Below, in pieces: positions 16,097 through 26,271 of a DNA stretch of 49,564 nucleotides. This DNA is from Rubrivivax sp. (GTDB lineage Bacteria; Pseudomonadota; Gammaproteobacteria; Burkholderiales; Burkholderiaceae_C): NCBI GenBank assembly GCA_026125665.1, contig JAHCKS010000032.1:1-49564 (forward strand), written 5' to 3'. The notes under the pieces are model-generated. The model saw only the letters and a program-made list of their open reading frames with translations, searched no databases and was not told where the DNA came from. A program made the translations under genes and the position numbers. Every line of letters begins with the position of its first letter. Within the stretch, counting starts at the first letter, position 1.

Positions 16097-16726
16097 TCAG
16101 GAAGGACGCATCCCCGCGTCCGGCGTCATCCCGCCGCCGGCACAGCCGGCACGGCCGGCACGGCCCTCGGGCCGGCACGGCGCGCGCCGCTCGAAGCCGG
16201 TGATCGCCCCGCGCACCACCAGCACGCGGCAGCAGGCTTCGATCTGCCGGCGCAGCAGCGCGCGGCCGCGCTGCACCCGCGACTTCGCCCCCGAAAGCGA
16301 GATGCCCAGGCGGCGCGCCACCTCGCGCTGCGGCAGGCCTTCGAGCCCGGACCAGCGCACCGCGTCGCGGAACGTCCCAGGCAGGTCTTCGACGAGTCCC
16401 GGCAGGCAGGTGGCGAGCCGCGCCACCGGGTCGTCCTCGGGCTCCGGCGCGGCGAGGTCCTCGGGCAGCTCGTCGCCCGGGCGGCGGGCGCGGTGCGTGT
16501 CGACGATGAGGTTGGCGGCGATGCGTGCCAGCCAGGCCGGAAGCTGCTCGGGCGAGCGCAGCTGGTGCCGCGCCTCGTGCGCCCGCGCCAGCGCCTCCTG
16601 CACGATGTCCTCGGCCTCGTGGCGGTCGAAGACGCGGCGGCCGACGAAGCGGCGCAGCTCGGCGCGGTGGCGGCGCCAGGGGTCGTTCGTCGCGGCAGGC
16701 TGCATGGCGTGTGTCTCGGTGCGCAA
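16097..16726 (-). CDS. sigZ: SigZ-like RNA polymerase ECF sigma factor with C-terminal cysteines
   Basis: A 209-residue ECF sigma factor. Region 2 is WRRHRAELRRFVGRRVFDRH with EAEDIVQEALARAHEA after it; region 4 is LPGTFRDAVRWSGLEGLPQR with LGISLSGAKSRVQRGRALLR after it. The wording of the region 4 helix and the CC that follows (IEACCRVLVVRGAITGFERR) match the SigZ group. Two further cysteines lie in the tail (APCRPEG, AGCAGGG). No anti-sigma gene adjoins, so the cysteine tail itself may sense metal or thiol stress (inference). It lies between the ACR3 remnant and the Cys-rich flavoprotein on one strand. ATG 16705 is an alternative start. Confidence 0.8.
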   Translation of the reverse strand: MRTETHAMQPAATNDPWRRHRAELRRFVGRRVFDRHEAEDIVQEALARAHEARHQLRSPEQLPAWLARIAANLIVDTHRARRPGDELPEDLAAPEPEDDPVARLATCLPGLVEDLPGTFRDAVRWSGLEGLPQREVARRLGISLSGAKSRVQRGRALLRRQIEACCRVLVVRGAITGFERRAPCRPEGRAGRAGCAGGGMTPDAGMRPS

Positions 16727-16729
16727 GCG

Positions 16730-17029
16730 TCAGGCGCGTGCCGCGGCTTCGCGAGGGGCCGCGCCGCGCTCGTACCAGCCCTTGCTGCGGTTCACCACGT
16801 GCACCACGAGCAGCATCACCGGCACCTCGATATACAGCACGACCGAGGTGAGCAGCGTGTCCCACGGCACGGTGATGGCCGAAAGCCCCAGCCACAGAGC
16901 GACGATGGGCGCGAAGGCGAACACCATGATCGTGTCGTTCAGCGCCACCTTGCTGAGCGTGAACAGCGGGTGGCCGTGGGTCAGCCGGCTCCACACGAAG
17001 ACCATCGCCGTGCACGGCGCGCCGAGTGC
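16730..17029 (-). pseudogene. ACR3 arsenite efflux gene remnant (two deletions)
   Basis: Leftward from about 17029 the frame reads [20 protein letters not shown], then [20 protein letters not shown] and [14 protein letters not shown], the middle of the ACR3 arsenite permease. It then passes directly into [20 protein letters not shown], which in ACR3 proteins is the extreme C-terminus. Roughly 100 residues of membrane helices are missing at this join (about 16826-16834), which is in frame. The N-terminal 100 or more residues are also missing, replaced by an arsC fragment in another frame. Only about 100 of the usual 340-360 residues remain, so efflux function is lost. Confidence 0.75.
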
Positions 17030-17136
17030 GCGGCGAAGCGGCCGCGCCCCAGGTGGGCCAGCAGGCCCTCGGCCATGATCGAGCGCGCCGAGTTGCCGGT
17101 GCAGAGGAAGAGGACGTGCAGCGGCGGATCGTTCAT
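16981..17136 (-). pseudogene. truncated LMW-phosphatase-type arsenate reductase (arsC) fragment
   Basis: From ATG 17136, which overlaps the arsR stop (ATGA), the frame reads [20 protein letters not shown] and then [18 protein letters not shown]. This is the start of a low-molecular-weight phosphatase-type arsenate reductase, with the C-T-G-N-S-A-R-S phosphate loop (Cys12). At about codon 39 the homology ends at the junction with ACR3 sequence, and the frame continues as unrelated residues to a stop at 16981 (51 residues in total). The missing part includes the catalytic Asp, so the protein should be inactive. Confidence 0.72.
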
Positions 17137-17516
17137 GGCTTGGCGGGGTGCAGGCGGGCGACGACGCGCCGCGAAGAAGGCGCCGAGCGGGCCGGCGTGC
17201 AGACCGGCTGCCGCTGCGCCGGCGCACAGTCGCTGCCTTGGCAGCAGTGCGCGCTGAGGTACTCCATCAGCGCGTTCATCCGATCGATCGACGAGCGGTA
17301 GATGAGGTAGCGGCCGGCGCGGTCCTGCGTGACGAGGCCGGCGTGCAGCAGCTCCTTCAGGTGGAACGACAGCGTCGAGGCCGGCAGGCCGAGCATCGCC
17401 GCCAGCATGCCGGGGGTCATGCCCTCGGGCGCGGCGCCGACGAGGGCGCGGTAGATGCGCAGGCGCTGCCCCTGGGCCAGGGCGGCCAGCGAAACGACGG
17501 CGGTTGCTTCGTCCAT
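17133..17516 (-). CDS. arsR: ArsR-family metalloregulator
   Basis: A 127-residue winged-helix repressor. [20 protein letters not shown] and [20 protein letters not shown] form the helix-turn-helix region, and GRYLIYRSS is the wing. The tail after [10 protein letters not shown] has CCQGSDC and a further Cys (PVC), a likely As(III)/metal sensor as in proteobacterial ArsR proteins that bind at the C-terminal side. It would repress its own operon until arsenite binds. A palindrome begins two bases upstream of the ATG. The stop overlaps the arsC fragment start. The repressor seems intact although its classical target genes are broken. Confidence 0.88.
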   Translation of the reverse strand: MDEATAVVSLAALAQGQRLRIYRALVGAAPEGMTPGMLAAMLGLPASTLSFHLKELLHAGLVTQDRAGRYLIYRSSIDRMNALMEYLSAHCCQGSDCAPAQRQPVCTPARSAPSSRRVVARLHPAKP

Positions 17517-17517
17517 A

Positions 17518-17535
17518 TTTCCAGTCTAATGGAAA
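17518..17535 (-). promoter_or_regulatory. ArsR operator palindrome and possible leaderless promoter
   Basis: TTTCCAGTCTAATGGAAA has perfect 6-base arms and a 6-base spacer, and ends one base before the arsR ATG (17516). On the minus strand a -10-like TAGACT (17528-17523) lies inside it, with TTGCTG 18 bases further upstream as a weak -35. With only six bases between the -10 and ATG, the transcript would be nearly leaderless and the repressor would sit directly on the -10. Confidence 0.55.
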
Positions 17536-17607
17536 CGTGGAAGGCTCAGCAACCCCTCCTTCCGCAACGGCGAGCGCCGCGGCACGCCGCTGCAACAGAC
17601 TCAACGG

Positions 17608-20067
17608 CTACAGCTTCAGTTCCAGCCGCAGCTGCAGGTTCAGCCAGCTCGGGCCGCGCGTCGTTGCCGTTTCGCGCAGCGGCACGCCGCTGCCCGGGTC
17701 GACGTAGTCGAACTCGGTGCGGTTGGCGTAGTCGCGCGGCGCCAGGTTGTTGGCCAGCACGCGCAAGCCCACCGCCGGGCTGAAGGTCCACAGCGCGAAG
17801 GCGTCGAAGACGCGCTTGCTGCTCACCGTGACGGCGCGGTCGTCGGCGAGCTGCGTGCGGTAGCCGGGCACGAGGTTGAGGTTGCCGCCGAGCGTGAGCG
17901 GCAGTGCGCGCAACCGGTAGTCGGCGCCGATGTTGGCGGTGGCCCTGGCCTGCTGGTCGAGGCGGTTGTCCGGGCCCGGCACGCCTCCGACGCGCGAGCG
18001 GTAGAAGGCGACGTTGTGGCGCAGCTCGACGCGCGGCGCGTCGGTGACCAGCTGCTCGAGCCGGTACTTCGCCTCGAGCTCCAGGCCCATCGTCGTCGCG
18101 TCGCCGATGTTCTGCTCGCGCGCGACATACCGCTGTACGGGGCTCCACGACACCGCCTCCAGCGTCGTCACGCGGCGCATCAGGTCGCGCACGTGGCGGT
18201 AGAAGGTGTTGGAGCTGAGCACGCCGCCGCCATCGAGGTAGCGTTCGAACGCGAGGTCCAGGCCGATGGCGCGCTCGGGCCGGAGCTCGGGGTTGCCGGC
18301 AGTGTCGGGCCGCGTGGGGTCGTTGGGGCCGCTGGCCGGCGAGCTGCTGTTGATCGACGGCCGCGCGATGAGGCTCTGCGTCGTCGGCGCGCGGTAGCTG
18401 CGCGTCAGCGACAGGCGCACCTGGTCGCGCCGGGCCGGGTCGGGCTTCCACAGCAGGTGCACGAGCGGGGTCGTGACGCTGCTGGTGTTCGCCGGGCGCG
18501 TGCCGTCGCCGGCGTCGCCCTGCGTGCGGATGCCCTCCCAGCGCAGGCCGGCGTGGAAGGCCCAGTGCGCGTCGAGGTTCCATTCGTCCTGCAGGTAGGC
18601 GGCCAGGCGCAGCGTCGAGGCCTCGAAGGTGTCGCCGAACTCGGCGGCCTGCACGACGCCGCCGTCGGTGAACACGCGCAGCTCGTCGCGCCGCGCACCT
18701 TCGATCTCCAAGCCGCCGACGAGATGGTGCTCGGCCGGTGGCGGCGGGCCACCCGTGCCCGCACCGAAGGCGGCGCCGCGCGCGCCCGGCACCGCGACGC
18801 CGCTGAACTTGGCCGTCAGGTTGAGCGAACGTTCGCGGGTGCGGCCGAGCTCGTCGGTGAAGCGCGTGGGGCCCGCGACTCCTTCCTGGAACTCGGTGCG
18901 CTGCGTGTTGTTCGCCGCGCGCCACGAGCCGACGCCACCGTTGAGCTCCATGCGCACCGCCGGGCCCAGGCGCTGGCGCCACTGGCCGTTCAGGCGCAGG
19001 CTGGTGAAGTGGTTCGTCGTGTCGCTCGTGCCGCTGTCGTAGTAGGCGCTGCCGGGCGCCGGCGCGGGCACCTGCGTGCGCGTGAAGTCACGGTCGGTGC
19101 GGCCCTCGCTGTGGAAGAGGTGCGGCATGAAGATGAACATGTCGCCCGTCTCGCCCAGCCGCCACTGCAGCCGCGACGTGAGCGCGACGCCGGTGCGCTT
19201 CTCCTCCGAGCGCAGGGTGCCGGAGGCCTGCTCGACGAGGCTGCCGTCGTCGCGGCGCACGAGCAGCGTCTCGTTGTCGCTGTCGGTGATGCGCTGCGGG
19301 AGGAAGACGGAAAGCGAGACGTTGTAGATCAGCTCGTCGACGGCGTCGTTGCGCACGACGTTGAGCCCGGGCGTGACGCCGCCGTTCTCCGTGCCGAAGC
19401 CCAGCCGCAGGTCGTTCAGCCGGCGGCGGAAACCTTCGCGCGTGACGATGTTGATCGTGCCGGCGATGGCGCGCGCGCCGGTCTCGGCCGTGGGCGCGCG
19501 CAGGATCTCGATGCGCTCGATCTGCTCGGGCGTCAGCGAATCGAGGCTGAAGCCGGGCGGCAGGCGCTGGCCGTCGATGAGCAGCTGCGTGTAGCCGCTG
19601 CCCAGGCCGCGCAGCCGCGGCGGCCCGCCGCGGCCGGGGGCGCCCGGTGTGGTGACGCCGGGCAGGCGGCGCAGCACCTCGCCGACGGTGGCGTCGCCGA
19701 ACTTCTCGATCTCCTCGCGGCCGATGACGATCTTCGCCGCGGTGCTGCGCCGGCGTGTTTCGGTGTCGCTGTCGCGGCCGCCGGTGATCTCGATGCGCTG
19801 CTGCGGCGCGGCCGCCGGCGCGCTGGCCGCGGCAGCGGGTGCGCTGGCTGCACTGGCGGGACGACCCGTCGCCGGGGCGGTGGTCGCCGCCGGCTTCTCG
19901 CTGGCCGGGCTCGGCGACGTGCCGGCCGCCGAGCTCGCCGAGGCCGGCGCCGACGCCGCGGGCCGCGGCGCCTCCTGGGCAGCGGCCGGCAGGCCGAGCA
20001 CCAGGCTTCCCATTGCGGCAGCGCATGCCCGCCCGAAGACACGCGCCACCCTCCGCATCCCACTCAT
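17608..20067 (-). CDS. TonB-dependent outer-membrane receptor
   Basis: An 819-residue receptor. It has a signal peptide (about residues 1-30, ending LPAAAQ) and a low-complexity Ala/Pro/Ser stretch (about 32-88). The plug domain carries [49 protein letters not shown] and [20 protein letters not shown], followed by the beta-barrel with [20 protein letters not shown] and [18 protein letters not shown]. These features place it with receptors for siderophores or other large ligands. The chain ends LELKL, without the usual final aromatic residue. It is transcribed toward arsR, 72 bases before the arsR operator. The ligand is unknown. ATG 20058 is an alternative start. Confidence 0.88.
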   Translation of the reverse strand: MSGMRRVARVFGRACAAAMGSLVLGLPAAAQEAPRPAASAPASASSAAGTSPSPASEKPAATTAPATGRPASAASAPAAAASAPAAAPQQRIEITGGRDSDTETRRRSTAAKIVIGREEIEKFGDATVGEVLRRLPGVTTPGAPGRGGPPRLRGLGSGYTQLLIDGQRLPPGFSLDSLTPEQIERIEILRAPTAETGARAIAGTINIVTREGFRRRLNDLRLGFGTENGGVTPGLNVVRNDAVDELIYNVSLSVFLPQRITDSDNETLLVRRDDGSLVEQASGTLRSEEKRTGVALTSRLQWRLGETGDMFIFMPHLFHSEGRTDRDFTRTQVPAPAPGSAYYDSGTSDTTNHFTSLRLNGQWRQRLGPAVRMELNGGVGSWRAANNTQRTEFQEGVAGPTRFTDELGRTRERSLNLTAKFSGVAVPGARGAAFGAGTGGPPPPAEHHLVGGLEIEGARRDELRVFTDGGVVQAAEFGDTFEASTLRLAAYLQDEWNLDAHWAFHAGLRWEGIRTQGDAGDGTRPANTSSVTTPLVHLLWKPDPARRDQVRLSLTRSYRAPTTQSLIARPSINSSSPASGPNDPTRPDTAGNPELRPERAIGLDLAFERYLDGGGVLSSNTFYRHVRDLMRRVTTLEAVSWSPVQRYVAREQNIGDATTMGLELEAKYRLEQLVTDAPRVELRHNVAFYRSRVGGVPGPDNRLDQQARATANIGADYRLRALPLTLGGNLNLVPGYRTQLADDRAVTVSSKRVFDAFALWTFSPAVGLRVLANNLAPRDYANRTEFDYVDPGSGVPLRETATTRGPSWLNLQLRLELKL

Positions 20068-20125
20068 CGGCGCGCATTCTCGGCGAGGGTCTTCAGCCTG
20101 ATGCGGCGCGGCGATGGGCTTTGCC

Positions 20126-20193
20126 CAACTTCACATGCCGGTGCCGCAGGCCGGCAGCGCGCCACGCCGGCCGGCATGCGGGGCAAGTTCACA
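20126..20193. promoter_or_regulatory. divergent intergenic region with paired CAA(C/G)TTCACA and CATGCCGG inverted repeat
   Basis: Between the receptor and kinase starts lie two near-identical direct sequences, CAACTTCACA (20126-20135) and CAAGTTCACA (20184-20193). An 8-base inverted pair CATGCCGG/CCGGCATG (20134-20141, 20171-20178) lies between them. They may be binding sites for a regulator of either divergent gene. I recognise no known consensus. Confidence 0.25.
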
Positions 20194-20267
20194 CCTCGCC
20201 GGCACGGCGCCGGCGGTGCGGGGCGAAGCGCGTCATGGCGGCGCCATACTGCCGGCCCCCGCGAGAC

Positions 20268-23200
20268 ATGCAAAACACCGGTTCGCCAGCTCCAACCGCC
20301 AACGGGCCGGCGCCTGCCGGGCTCGGCAGCCCGCCGCCGGCGCCCGCCGACCCGGCGTCGGAGATGCGCCTCGTCGGCGCGCGCACGCTCACCTTGACCG
20401 TAGCCGTGCTCGGCGCCGTGCTCGCGTTCGCTTCGCTGGCCGAGATCGCCCTCATCGGCACGAACGACGTGGCGGCCAAACGGGCGCTGCTGGGGGCTGC
20501 GCTGCTCGTGGTGGCGTGGCCCGCGTGGCAGCTGAAGCAGCGTGCGCCCGGCCCGGTGCTCGTCGGGCTGCTCGGCATCGTCATGCTCGGCATGGGCTTC
20601 AACGCCTGGTCCACCCAGCTCGGCGTGCACATGGTCACGCTCGGCGGCCTGGGCATGGTCATCGCGACGGCCGGGCCGACGCTCGGGCTGCGATCTGCCG
20701 CCTGGCTGGCCTTGCTCTATGCGGGGGTGGTCGGCTTCCTGGCCTGGAGCGAGACAGCCGGGCTGCTGGCCGGCCGGGCCGCCGAGGCGCGCCTGTCGCT
20801 CGCCAGCCGACTCGTCGGGCACGGCCTCGTGGCCGCGGCCGGGCTGCTGGTGGCGGCGTTCTTCGCGCGCATCGTCCAGGCGGCGCTGGCGCGCGCCACG
20901 CGCGACCACGAGCGGGTCACCGAGCTGCTCGAGCTCGGCAGCGACTGGACCTGGGAGCTGGATGCGCAAGCCCGCCTCGTCACCATCTCGCCTTCGTTCG
21001 AGGCGCGCACCGGCTACCGGCGCGCGGACTTCGAGCGCCTGAACGAACCGGGCCAGCCGCGCATCGTCGACGACGAGAACTGGCGTGCGCTGCAGGCCGC
21101 GTTGCGCGAGCGACGCGCCTTCCGCGAGATGGCCGTCACCTACGTCGGCCCGGACGGCGCGCCGATGCATGCGCTGTTCTCGGGCACCCCGGTGTTCGAC
21201 GCCGCCGGGGGCCTGACCGGCTGGCGCGGCGTCGGCCGCAACGTCACCGCCGAACGCGAGGCGCGGCTCGCGCAGCAGCGCACCGAGACGCTGCTCAACC
21301 GCCTGTACGAAGCGAGCCCGGACGCCATCTGCGTCGGCCGCGCCAGCGACGGCCGCATCCTGCTGGCCAACGCCGGCTTCCTGGCGTTCACCGGCCTCAC
21401 CCAGGCCGAGGTGGTGGGGCGCACGATCGGCGAGCTCGGCCTGTGGCCCGACCTCGACGAGCCGAGGCGCGTGCTGCGCACGATGCGCGCCGGTGACGGC
21501 AGCGTGCGCGACCTGCGCAGCATCGTGCGCCTGAGCGACGGGCGCGAGCGCGAGGTGCTCGTCACCGCCGCCGGCTTCGAGAGCGAAGGCACGACGCTCG
21601 CCGTGGTGACGCTGCGCGACATCACCGAGGTCGAGCGGGCGCGGCGCGAGAGCGATGCCATCCTCGACAACGCCGGCGTCGGCATCGCGCTCGTGCGCCA
21701 CAACCGCATCGAACGCGCCAACGCGGCGCTCGAGTCGATGTTCGGCTGGGCGCCCGGCACGCTGGCCGGCGAGCGCACGCACGCCATCTTGCCGGTGCCG
21801 CAGCCGGGCGGCGCGCGCACGCCGCGCGCGCCGGCAAGCGAAGGGGCCTCCCCGCACGGTGGCCTGGAGTTCGAACGCGAGGTCACGCGGCGCGACGGCC
21901 GGCGCATCCTCGTGCGCCTGCGCGCGCGGCCGATCGAGGCGGCGCCGGGCGCGGCCGCGCAAGGGGTCGACGGGCCGCGCGCGGCTGCAGGCACGATCTG
22001 GGTCGTCGAGGACATCACGGCGCGGCGCGCCGACGAGCTGGCACTCGAAGCCGCCAAGCGTGACGCCGAGGCGGCGAGCCGCGCCAAGAGCGCGTTCCTG
22101 GCGACGATGAGCCACGAGATCCGCACGCCGCTGAACGGCGTCGTCGGCCTGGCGCGCCTGCTGCAGGACGAGCGGCTGGACGGCTCGCGCCGTGCCGAGT
22201 ACCTGGCACACCTGGCCGATTCGGCGCGGCTGCTGTCGGGCATCGTCTCCGACGTGCTCGACCTGTCGAAGATCGAGTCGGGCCACCTGCAGGTCGAATG
22301 CATCGACTTCGACCTGCACGAGGTGCTTCAAGGCACCTTCGCCGCCTTCGCCGCGCTGGGTCGCGAGCGGGGGCTGGCGATGCGCTGCGTGCTGGCCGCC
22401 GGCCTGCCGCGGCACGTGCGCGGCGACCCCGTGCGGCTTCGGCAGATCCTCGCCAACTACCTGGGCAACGCGCTCAAGTTCACCGAGCGCGGCTCGGTAA
22501 CGCTCAGCGCGCAGCCGCGCCCGGGTGGGCGCGTGCGGCTCACGGTGCAGGACACCGGCCCCGGCGTCGCGCCCGAGCTGCACGACAAGCTCTTCGAGCC
22601 CTTCCTGCAGGCCGACAGCTCGACCACGCGCCGCTTCGGCGGCACGGGGCTCGGCCTGGCGATCTGCCGGCAGCTGGCGCGGCTGATGGGCGGCGAGGTC
22701 GGGGTCGAGAGCCGCGGCATCGATGCAGGCGCGACCGGCGCGGCCGGCGCGATCGGCGCCACCGGTGCCGGCCTGGCCGAACACGGCGGCAGCCTGTTCT
22801 GGGCCGAGCTGCCGCTGCCGGCGCAGGGCCTGCCGCAGCCGCCGCGGGCCCCGCAGGCAGGCGCCGGCGAAGGCGAAGGGCGTGACGAGCCGGCACGGCC
22901 GCTCGCCGGCTTGCGCGTGCTGGTGGCCGAGGACAACGCCGTCAACATGCTCATCGTCGTGGCGATGCTGCAGCGCCTCGGGGCCAGCGTCGTCGAGGCG
23001 ACCGACGGCCTGATGGCGCTGGCCACGGCGCGTGAGCACACGGCGACGCTGCACGCGGTGCTGATGGACCTGCACATGCCCGGCTGCGACGGCCTGGCGG
23101 CGACACGTGCGCTGCGCGCCGAGCCGGCGACGGCGGCGCTGCCGGTGTTCGCCTTCTCCGCGGCCGTGCTGGACCACGAGCGGCGTGCCGCCGAAGCGGC

Positions 23201-23363
23201 GGGCATGAACGGCTTCATCGCCAAGCCGGTGGAGGTGGCGGAGCTGCTGCGCGTGCTGGCGCCGCTGGCGGGTGACCCGACGTCGACTCCGTCGGGGCCC
23301 GCGGCGGCCACCGACGAGCGTTCGCGCGTGCCCGGGGCGGCGCCCGAGTCGACTCCGGCGTGA
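20268..23363 (+). CDS. multi-PAS hybrid sensor histidine kinase/response regulator
   Basis: A 1031-residue inner-membrane kinase starting at ATG 20268 (ATG 20235 is in frame). Residues about 38-205 form six or so membrane segments. Three PAS-like domains follow (about 220-345, 350-470 and 475-600). HisKA has the H-box [15 protein letters not shown] with His616. The ATPase domain has [19 protein letters not shown] and [10 protein letters not shown]-terminal receiver domain (about 885-1000) has VAEDNAVN and VLMDLHMP with Asp934. A Gly/Ala-rich insert lies between the kinase G2 region and FWAELPLP. No HPt domain or DNA-binding output is attached, so it needs partners elsewhere. It is divergent from the TonB receptor. 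Confidence 0.88.
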   Translation: MQNTGSPAPTANGPAPAGLGSPPPAPADPASEMRLVGARTLTLTVAVLGAVLAFASLAEIALIGTNDVAAKRALLGAALLVVAWPAWQLKQRAPGPVLVGLLGIVMLGMGFNAWSTQLGVHMVTLGGLGMVIATAGPTLGLRSAAWLALLYAGVVGFLAWSETAGLLAGRAAEARLSLASRLVGHGLVAAAGLLVAAFFARIVQAALARATRDHERVTELLELGSDWTWELDAQARLVTISPSFEARTGYRRADFERLNEPGQPRIVDDENWRALQAALRERRAFREMAVTYVGPDGAPMHALFSGTPVFDAAGGLTGWRGVGRNVTAEREARLAQQRTETLLNRLYEASPDAICVGRASDGRILLANAGFLAFTGLTQAEVVGRTIGELGLWPDLDEPRRVLRTMRAGDGSVRDLRSIVRLSDGREREVLVTAAGFESEGTTLAVVTLRDITEVERARRESDAILDNAGVGIALVRHNRIERANAALESMFGWAPGTLAGERTHAILPVPQPGGARTPRAPASEGASPHGGLEFEREVTRRDGRRILVRLRARPIEAAPGAAAQGVDGPRAAAGTIWVVEDITARRADELALEAAKRDAEAASRAKSAFLATMSHEIRTPLNGVVGLARLLQDERLDGSRRAEYLAHLADSARLLSGIVSDVLDLSKIESGHLQVECIDFDLHEVLQGTFAAFAALGRERGLAMRCVLAAGLPRHVRGDPVRLRQILANYLGNALKFTERGSVTLSAQPRPGGRVRLTVQDTGPGVAPELHDKLFEPFLQADSSTTRRFGGTGLGLAICRQLARLMGGEVGVESRGIDAGATGAAGAIGATGAGLAEHGGSLFWAELPLPAQGLPQPPRAPQAGAGEGEGRDEPARPLAGLRVLVAEDNAVNMLIVVAMLQRLGASVVEATDGLMALATAREHTATLHAVLMDLHMPGCDGLAATRALRAEPATAALPVFAFSAAVLDHERRAAEAAGMNGFIAKPVEVAELLRVLAPLAGDPTSTPSGPAAATDERSRVPGAAPESTPA

Positions 23364-23402
23364 CGACCGTGGCCCGCGCGGCGACGCTGCCGCCCCGACC
23401 GG

Positions 23403-25124
23403 CTACGCCGTCGCCGGGCGTCCCTGGTAGCCGCGCGGCACGGCGGCCAGCAGCCGCTTCGTGTACTCCTCGCGCGGCGCGGCCAGGATCTGCGCCGCGC
23501 TCGCCTGCTCGACGACGACACCGTCCTTCATCACCAGCACCTCGTCGCTGATGAAGCGCACCACGGCCAGGTCGTGGCTGATGAAGACGTAGGCGAGGCC
23601 GAGGTCGTCCTGCAGGTCCTTCAGCAGGTTCAGCACCTGCGCCTGCACGCTCACGTCGAGCGCGCTCACCGCCTCGTCGAGCACGAGCACCTCGGGTTCG
23701 AGCGTCAGGCAGCGCGCGATGGCCACGCGCTGGCGCTGGCCGCCGCTGAACTCGTGCGGGTACTTGCCGAAGGCGCGGCCGTCCAGCCCCACCTTCTCGA
23801 GCAGGCTGCGGGCGCGCTGCTCGCGCTCGGCGACGCTGGCGCCGATGCCGTGGATGGTCATCGGCTCCACCAGCGTCTGGCCGATCGTGAAACGCGGGTT
23901 CAGGCTCGCGTACGGGTTCTGGAAGACGATCTGGATGCGCCGGCGCATCGCCTGGCGTTCGCTGTCGGGCAGCGTCAGCAGGTCGCGGCCGTCGAAGAGC
24001 ACTTCGCCGCCGGCGGGGCCGGACCTCGGCTCGTGCAGGCGCAAGAGCGTCAGCCCCATCGTCGTCTTGCCCGAGCCCGACTCGCCGACGACACCCAGCG
24101 TGTGGCCGCGGCGCAGCTGGAAGTTGACGTTCTGCACCGCCTTGAACTCGCGCCGGCCGAAGAGGCCCTCGCGCAGCCAGAAGCTCTTGGCCAGTGATCG
24201 CACCTCGAGCAGCACCGGCGCGTTCGGATCCTTCGGTGTCGCCTGCGCGCGCGCGGTGGCCGCTTCGCCACGCGCCGCGGCCTGGCTCGCGGCGATGTGG
24301 TCGTCGATGACCATCAGCCGCGCCGGGCTGCCTTCCAGGCTCGGGCGGCAGGCGAGCAGCGCCTTGGTGTAGTCGTCCCGCGGCGCACTGAAGATGCGTG
24401 CCACCGGTCCCTGCTCGCGCACGATGCCGTGGCGCATCACCACCACGTGGTCGGCGATCTCGCCGACGAGGCCGAGGTCGTGGCTGATGAACAGCAAGCT
24501 CATCTGGTGCGTGTTCTTCAGCCGCGCCAGCAGCTCGAGGATCTGGCGCTGGATCGTCACGTCGAGCGCCGTGGTCGGCTCGTCGGCGATGAGCAGCTTC
24601 GGCTCGCAGGCGAGCGCCATGGCGATCATCACGCGTTGCTGCTGGCCGCCGCTCATCTCGTGCGGGTAGCTCGCCAGGCGCCGCTTCGGCTCGGGGATGC
24701 CGACCTCGCCGAGCAGCTCCTCGGCACGCTTCAGCGCCGCAGAGCGCGAGAGGCCCAGGTGCTTCATCAGCGGCTCGCTCAGCTGGCGGCCGACGTCGAA
24801 CACCGGGTTCAGCGAGCTCATCGGGTCCTGGAAGACGCAGGCGATCTCGCGCCCGCGCAGCGCCTGCAGCTCGGCCGTGGGCATCTGCAGCAGGTCCTTC
24901 GACCCTTGCCACGTGATTCGCCCGGCGCGCTCGGCGTTCTCGGGCAGCAGGTTCAGCACCGACATCGCGGTGACGCTCTTGCCCGAGCCCGATTCGCCGA
25001 CGAGCGCGACGGTGCTGTGGGGGGCGATGTCGAAGCTGACGCCGCGCACGGCCTCGGCGACCACGCCGCGGCCCATGCGAAAGCCGACCTTGAGGTCCTG
25101 GATCGACAGCAGTGCGGAGGACAT
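23403..25124 (-). CDS. peptide ABC transporter, fused dual ATPase subunit (YejF-like)
   Basis: A 573-residue protein with two complete ABC ATPase domains in tandem, as in YejF/GsiA. The first (about residues 5-265) has VALVGESGSGKSVTAMSVL, MSGGQQQRVMIAMAL and LLIADEPTTALD. The second (about 305-570) has LGVVGESGSGKTTMGLTLLR, FSGGQRQRVAIARCL and VLVLDEAVSALD. Q-loop sequences VFQDPMSSLNPVF and VFQNPYASLNPRF are typical of oligopeptide/nickel transporters. It powers uptake through the two permeases encoded immediately upstream; only 4 bases separate it from the first. Confidence 0.9.
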   Translation of the reverse strand: MSSALLSIQDLKVGFRMGRGVVAEAVRGVSFDIAPHSTVALVGESGSGKSVTAMSVLNLLPENAERAGRITWQGSKDLLQMPTAELQALRGREIACVFQDPMSSLNPVFDVGRQLSEPLMKHLGLSRSAALKRAEELLGEVGIPEPKRRLASYPHEMSGGQQQRVMIAMALACEPKLLIADEPTTALDVTIQRQILELLARLKNTHQMSLLFISHDLGLVGEIADHVVVMRHGIVREQGPVARIFSAPRDDYTKALLACRPSLEGSPARLMVIDDHIAASQAAARGEAATARAQATPKDPNAPVLLEVRSLAKSFWLREGLFGRREFKAVQNVNFQLRRGHTLGVVGESGSGKTTMGLTLLRLHEPRSGPAGGEVLFDGRDLLTLPDSERQAMRRRIQIVFQNPYASLNPRFTIGQTLVEPMTIHGIGASVAEREQRARSLLEKVGLDGRAFGKYPHEFSGGQRQRVAIARCLTLEPEVLVLDEAVSALDVSVQAQVLNLLKDLQDDLGLAYVFISHDLAVVRFISDEVLVMKDGVVVEQASAAQILAAPREEYTKRLLAAVPRGYQGRPATA

Positions 25125-25128
25125 CGGG

Positions 25129-26193
25129 CTACTTCTCCAGGCCCCGCAGCTTCGGGTCGAGTGCGTCGCGCCAGGCGTCGGCCATCATCGAGAACGCCGT
25201 GACGAACACCGCCATGAACAGCGTCGCCGTGGCCAGCTGCCACCAGTGGCCGAGAATCAGCTCGCTCTGCGCCTCGGCGAGCATGGTGCCCCAGCTCACC
25301 TGGTCGACGCGCACCCCGAGGCCGAGGTACGACAGGATCACCTCGGCCTTGATGAAGCCCACGGCCAGCAGGCTCATGCGCACGAGGATGACGTGGCTGA
25401 CGTTGGGCAGGATGTGCCGGAACATGCGGCTGCCGGCGGAAGCGCCGATGGCTTCGGCGGCACGCACGTACTCGCGCGAGCGGTGCTTGATGAACTCGGC
25501 GCGCACCTGCCGGTACATGCCCGTCCAGCCGGTGAGCGCGAGGATGATGACGACGCTCTGCACGCCGCGGCCCACCACGGCGGCAAAGGCGAAGATGAGC
25601 AGGATGTTCGGGATGCTCTCGAAGACGTTGTAGACCCACTCGAGGAAGTCGCCGACCTTGCCGCCGAAGAAGCCGCCGAGCGCGCCGAGCAGCGTGCCCA
25701 GGCACGTGGCGGCAATCGCCGCCATCACGCCGACGAAGACCGAGATCTCGGTGCCCTTGATGGCCTTGGCCAGCACGTCGCGGCCGAGGCGGTCGGCGCC
25801 GAAGGGCAGCGTCTCGCGCTTGGGCACCTCGGCCGTCTGGAACTTCTTCGCCAGTTCGTCCCACTCCTTGTACCGCGGCGCGAGCGGGTCGATGTCCGAG
25901 AGGTCGACGTTCGGGCCCCTGGGCTGCTCGACGGCGCCGGCGGCCTGCGGTGCGGCCGGGCCCATGAACGTGGGCGGCGCGTTGGGTACGCCGACCTCGT
26001 CCTGCCAGTTCTTCGCCACCAGGCCCATGGCCGCCAGCGCGATCAGTGCGATGAAGGCGAACACCACCATCATCGACCAGAAGCCGACGCGGTCGCCCTT
26101 GAAGCGCCGCCAGGCGGCGTGCCAGACGCCTTCGCTCTTTTGCTGCGCGTCGTCGAGCCCGCCGGGGCTCGAGATGGGGAGAACGGCACTCAT
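25129..26193 (-). CDS. peptide ABC transporter permease (DppC/YejE-like)
   Basis: A 354-residue inner-membrane protein. The first helix (MMVVFAFIALIALAAMGLVA, about residues 40-59) is followed by a long periplasmic loop that ends FGADRLGRDVLAKAIKGTEI, the diagnostic DppC/OppC motif. Five further helices follow, with the EAA loop REYVRAAEAIGASAGSRMFR contacting the ATPase. The start at ATG 26193 is chosen because upstream in-frame sequence is repeat DNA. It lies 4 bases from the ATPase gene, while the partner permease gene lies 373 bases upstream, behind two palindromic repeats. Confidence 0.9.
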   Translation of the reverse strand: MSAVLPISSPGGLDDAQQKSEGVWHAAWRRFKGDRVGFWSMMVVFAFIALIALAAMGLVAKNWQDEVGVPNAPPTFMGPAAPQAAGAVEQPRGPNVDLSDIDPLAPRYKEWDELAKKFQTAEVPKRETLPFGADRLGRDVLAKAIKGTEISVFVGVMAAIAATCLGTLLGALGGFFGGKVGDFLEWVYNVFESIPNILLIFAFAAVVGRGVQSVVIILALTGWTGMYRQVRAEFIKHRSREYVRAAEAIGASAGSRMFRHILPNVSHVILVRMSLLAVGFIKAEVILSYLGLGVRVDQVSWGTMLAEAQSELILGHWWQLATATLFMAVFVTAFSMMADAWRDALDPKLRGLEK

Positions 26194-26271
26194 CGGGCGT
26201 GCCTCACTTCGAACGGTTCCATCGCTTTGCGCCTGATGTGCGAGGTGCGGAAGGCCGTGGAGGTCAGCGCG

